Source: an uncultured Lachnospiraceae bacterium (GTDB lineage Bacteria; Bacillota; Clostridia; Lachnospirales; Lachnospiraceae). Taken from it: a DNA stretch of 64,000 bases. The stretch lies in the NCBI GenBank assembly GCA_947586255.1, contig CANPXP010000001.1, positions 1-64,000 on the forward strand, in the 5' to 3' direction. The position numbers and the translations under genes were made by a program. Numbering within the stretch: the first letter of the stretch is position 1; the number at the start of each line of letters is the position of its first letter. Positions 62,646 to 64,000 of this stretch are shown here, one piece after another. The notes under the pieces are model-generated. The model was not told the DNA's origin, did not search any database, and worked only from the letters and a program-made list of their open reading frames with translations.

Positions 62646-64000
62646 ATGGAATCGAGAGGGCAGGGACAGATGACGGACGAGGAGAGGCTCCGCTATTATA
62701 GAGAGGCGTACGGACGGGAACGGCTGAAGGGCGAAACCCTTGCGGGCAAGCTCGCCGCCGCGAGACAGGAGGAGGCGCAGCTTGCCGGGCGGCTGGACCG
62801 TATCAAGGGAAGCGCCCTCTGGCGCGTGTCCAAGCCGCTTCGCATGGCGGTGCACTGGGCGAGAAGGACCGGGGAGCGGCTCGGCTATTATGGAAGCGTC
62901 AGGGGCGTTCTGCGCAAGCTGAATGCCAAGAGCATCGAGCGAAAGGCGCGCGCAAGGCACGGAACGGCCAGCTTTCCGGATGCGGAGGAGGCGGCGCGGC
63001 AGGGCAAGGAAGTTTTTGCCAGAAAGATAAAGTTCAGTATCCTGATGCCGCTATACAATACGCCGGAGAAATTCCTGCGGCAGGCCATCGATTCGGTCAG
63101 GGCGCAGACCTATGCGAACTGGCAGTTGTGCATGGCGGACGGCTCGGATGCGCAGCACGCCGCCGTGGGGGCGATCTGCAGGGAATACATGGAGAAGGAC
63201 GCGCGGATTGTTTACCGAAAACTTCCAAAGAATGAAGGGATATCGGGCAATACGAACGCCTGTCTCGCCATGGCCGACGGCGACTATGTCGCCCTCTTTG
63301 ATCATGACGACGTGCTGCATCCCAGCGTGCTGTATGAGTACATGAAAGCGATCTGCGATCAGGGGGCGGACTATATCTACTGTGATGAGGCGACCTTCCG
63401 GGGCAACAAGACGATCGATCACATGATTACGCTGCACTTTAAGCCGGATTTTGCGCCGGACAATCTGCGGGCCAACAACTATATCTGTCATTTCAGCGCG
63501 TTCGACCGCAATCTGGCGGCGGGCGTCAATCTGTTCCGCCCGGAGTTTGACGGCAGTCAGGACCATGACGCGATTCTGCGGCTGACGAGCCGGGCGAAAT
63601 GTATCGTACATGTGCCGAAGCTGCTCTACTACTGGCGCTCCCACGCCGGCAGCGTGGCCGCCGACATCAACGCCAAGAGCTATGCCATCGAGGCGGCCAA
63701 GGGCGCGGTGGCGGCACATCTGCGGGACCAGGGCTTTGAAAATTTCGAGATACTCTCCACCAAGGCGTTTGAGACGATCTTTCAGATTAAGTACGAGATC
63801 AAGGGCGAGCCGCTTGTGAGCATCATTATTCCCAACAAGGACCACAGAGAAGATCTGGAGCGCTGCATCACCTCTATTATGGAAAAGAGCAGTTACGGCC
63901 GCTATGAGATCATCGTGGCGGAGAACAACAGCACGACGGAGGAGATTTTCGACTATTACAGGAAAATACAGGAAAATCCCAATGTCAGAGTGCTGCGGTA
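62646..64000 (+). CDS. Tandem GT2 glycosyltransferase, runs off the window
   Basis: This gene is missing from the ORF track because it has no stop before the window ends. At least 451 residues are present. A charged coiled-coil N terminus ends in SALWRVSKPLR, matching the same element in the preceding protein. A GT2 domain follows from about 128 (FSILMPLYNTPEKFLRQAIDS, FDHDDVLHP, DGSQDHD). A second GT2 domain starts near 388 (VSIIIPNKDH). Such double-domain enzymes are typical of polyrhamnose or similar polymer assembly. ATG 62670 with AGGG just upstream is an alternative start. Confidence 0.85.
   Translation, partial: MESRGQGQMTDEERLRYYREAYGRERLKGETLAGKLAAARQEEAQLAGRLDRIKGSALWRVSKPLRMAVHWARRTGERLGYYGSVRGVLRKLNAKSIERKARARHGTASFPDAEEAARQGKEVFARKIKFSILMPLYNTPEKFLRQAIDSVRAQTYANWQLCMADGSDAQHAAVGAICREYMEKDARIVYRKLPKNEGISGNTNACLAMADGDYVALFDHDDVLHPSVLYEYMKAICDQGADYIYCDEATFRGNKTIDHMITLHFKPDFAPDNLRANNYICHFSAFDRNLAAGVNLFRPEFDGSQDHDAILRLTSRAKCIVHVPKLLYYWRSHAGSVAADINAKSYAIEAAKGAVAAHLRDQGFENFEILSTKAFETIFQIKYEIKGEPLVSIIIPNKDHREDLERCITSIMEKSSYGRYEIIVAENNSTTEEIFDYYRKIQENPNVRVLR

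Noticed and set aside
1-64000. tRNA, rRNA, riboswitch, insertion sequence or phage attachment sites
   Set aside because: No cloverleaf, rRNA-like stretch, transposase motif or terminal inverted repeat was recognised by eye. A covariance-model scan could still find a small RNA.

Overview
The window is a 64 kb surface-polysaccharide locus. It encodes sugar-nucleotide enzymes, glycosyltransferases, many polytopic membrane proteins, glycan-modifying acyltransferases and two ABC transporters. The organism is most likely a Gram-positive Clostridia, probably Lachnospiraceae. The reasons are strong AGGAGG-type ribosome sites, TTGACA/TATAAT-type promoters, GH25 lysozyme-like wall proteins with Ig-like and wall-binding repeats, and a TagGH/Wzm-Wzt type exporter. 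The G+C content looks fairly high, except for the first gene (105-974), which is visibly A+T-rich. I saw no rRNA, tRNA, CRISPR array, insertion sequence or phage gene. No intergenic gap exceeds 300 bases; the largest are about 260 bp (48058-48318) and 248 bp (28843-29090), and both hold promoters.

Layout. (1) 57-13598, plus strand, one long operon-like run whose promoter lies left of the window: GT2, methyltransferase, DegT aminotransferase, GT4-like enzyme, PglK-like ABC flippase, a nonulosonic (sialic-type) acid set neuA-neuB-neuC, a free-standing CBS protein, a VTC-domain protein, a DUF4956 protein, GT2 and a large GT-C-like membrane protein. (2) 13599-21876: a convergent GT2, then GT8, UDP-glucose dehydrogenase, UDP-glucuronate 4-epimerase, a GtrB-like GT2, a membrane protein and a YdjC-type deacetylase. 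(3) 21906-47556: a mosaic of short cassettes on both strands, each with its own recognisable promoter. It is dominated by O-acylation machinery: three MBOAT acyltransferases, five SGNH-type proteins and an FkbH-like HAD protein with its own acyl carrier protein and a VOC protein. It also holds GtrA/GtrB-like lipid-sugar components, several very large membrane proteins, a radical SAM/SPASM protein and a FAD oxidoreductase. (4) 47722-48057: a zinc-ribbon protein with its own promoter and terminator. (5) 48319-64000, plus strand: a giant GH25 protein, rmlB, rmlA, a second GH25 protein, rmlC, Wzm, Wzt with a C-terminal glycan-binding domain, a methyltransferase-kinase fusion resembling the chain terminator WbdD, and two large GT2 proteins, the last running off the edge.

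How it may work together (inference). Nucleotide sugars (CMP-nonulosonate, UDP-GlcA/GalA, dTDP-rhamnose) feed cytoplasmic GTs. One glycan is flipped by the PglK-like transporter. A rhamnose-containing polymer is probably capped by the WbdD-like enzyme and exported by Wzm/Wzt. Polyprenyl-phosphate sugars made by GtrB-like enzymes would be used outside the cell by GT-C-like membrane proteins, and exported glycans would be decorated by the MBOAT/SGNH modules. The most interesting candidate system is FkbH-ACP-VOC plus MBOAT/SGNH, which could load a glycolytic three-carbon acyl group (glyceryl-type) on an ACP and transfer it to a surface glycan. Other notable points are a G9 tract at the 5' end of a membrane-protein gene, a membrane-protein gene split by one in-frame TAG, a lysozyme-like protein with a polyacidic tyrosine-rich tail and three Cys-rich repeats, and hairpins that contain the stop codons of convergent genes.
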